Positions 23,255 to 23,676 of a stretch of 23,676 nt of DNA are shown in pieces. The notes beneath the pieces were generated by a model. The model ran no database searches and was not told the origin of the DNA. It saw only the letters and a program-made list of their open reading frames with translations. Location of the stretch: positions 1-23,676 of the forward strand of contig DBWO01000006.1 of NCBI GenBank assembly GCA_002309055.1, written 5' to 3'. Each line of letters starts with the position of its first letter. Positions within the stretch are counted from its first letter, which is position 1. The position numbers and the translations under genes are program-made. This DNA is from Ruminococcaceae bacterium UBA1236. Lineage in GTDB: Bacteria; Bacillota; Clostridia; Oscillospirales; Acutalibacteraceae.

Positions 23255-23676
23255 ATGGGATTACTTAAAAAGATATTCGGCGACTATTCAAGCAAAGAGG
23301 TTAAAAGAATAAAGCCCCTGTGCGACAAGGTGCTCTCCCTCGAGGAGGAATACGCCGCCCTTTCGGATGAGGAACTTCAGGCGAAAACGCCGTGGTTCAA
23401 AGAGCGTCTCGCAAACGGCGAAACACTTGACGACATACTTCCCGAGGCGTTTGCCGCCTGCCGCGAGGCTTCATGGCGCGTTATAGGCCTCAAGCACTTC
23501 CCCGTGCAGATTATCGGCGGCATCATCCTCCATCAGGGCAGAATTGCCGAGATGAGAACGGGCGAAGGCAAAACGCTTGTGGCGACCCTTCCCGCGTACC
23601 TCAACGCCCTTTCGGGCGACGGCGTGCACATTGTTACCGTAAACGATTATCTTGCCCGCCGCGACAGCGAGTGGAT
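23255..23676 (+). CDS. secA: Preprotein translocase ATPase SecA (N-terminal part, runs off the window)
   Basis: The first ~140 codons of SecA, the motor that drives unfolded preproteins through SecYEG. The opening MGLLKKIFGDYSSKEVKR is typical. The nucleotide-binding domain is recognisable by RPVQ-like 'HFPVQIIGG', HQGRIAEM and Walker A MRTGEGKT near 100-107, followed by TVNDYLARRDSEW near 128-140. AAGGAG lies 7-8 bases upstream of the ATG. No stop occurs before the window ends; the family is normally about 840-950 residues, so most of the gene is beyond the edge. Confidence 0.97.
   Translation, partial: MGLLKKIFGDYSSKEVKRIKPLCDKVLSLEEEYAALSDEELQAKTPWFKERLANGETLDDILPEAFAACREASWRVIGLKHFPVQIIGGIILHQGRIAEMRTGEGKTLVATLPAYLNALSGDGVHIVTVNDYLARRDSEW

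Overview
The window looks like chromosomal DNA from a gut-type low-to-mid GC Firmicute, most likely class Clostridia and near the Oscillospirales. This is inferred from the style of the Mfd and SecA proteins, strong AGGAGG-type ribosome binding sites, many small lipoproteins and TTGACA/TATAAT promoters. No rRNA, tRNA, CRISPR array, transposase or phage gene was seen. The genes are mostly housekeeping or transport genes in short, tightly packed operons, and no gap longer than about 260 bases lacks a gene.

Left part (1-6760, all minus strand). A HAD phosphatase and mfd (transcription-repair coupling factor) overlap by 4 bases and share a promoter at 6729-6757 with a GC-rich hairpin in the leader. 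Next come a beta-lactamase-fold serine hydrolase with its own promoter and a single-pass membrane protein of unknown function.

Centre-left (6830-9275, plus strand). This is a complete polar-amino-acid type ABC importer: lipoprotein binding protein, permease and ATPase. A hairpin lies between the first two genes and a strong terminator follows the third.

Centre (9338-15953, plus strand). A five-gene operon has its own promoter and terminator. It encodes a cytosolic protein of unknown family that could be a glycosidase, a zinc-ribbon membrane protein, a membrane-anchored extracytoplasmic protein with an Ig-like tail, a GPH-type sugar transporter, and a metallophosphoesterase with a variant GNH motif. 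Every junction is tight or overlapping, so the products probably act together. This is the best candidate for an undescribed system, perhaps uptake and processing of a glycoside or phosphorylated sugar.

Centre-right (15972-19989, minus strand). One operon runs ygjV-like, iron-sulfur flavoprotein, azlC, azlD and a second metallophosphoesterase. It is followed by a phd-doc toxin-antitoxin pair with its own promoter and a palindromic operator. A 32-codon ORF with a strong ribosome binding site spans that promoter.

Right part (20001-23676). A minus-strand lipoprotein carries a 15-bp minisatellite in its linker and has its own promoter and terminator. It is divergent from a plus-strand operon of exonuclease III, an uncharacterised membrane-anchored protein and secA, which runs off the window.
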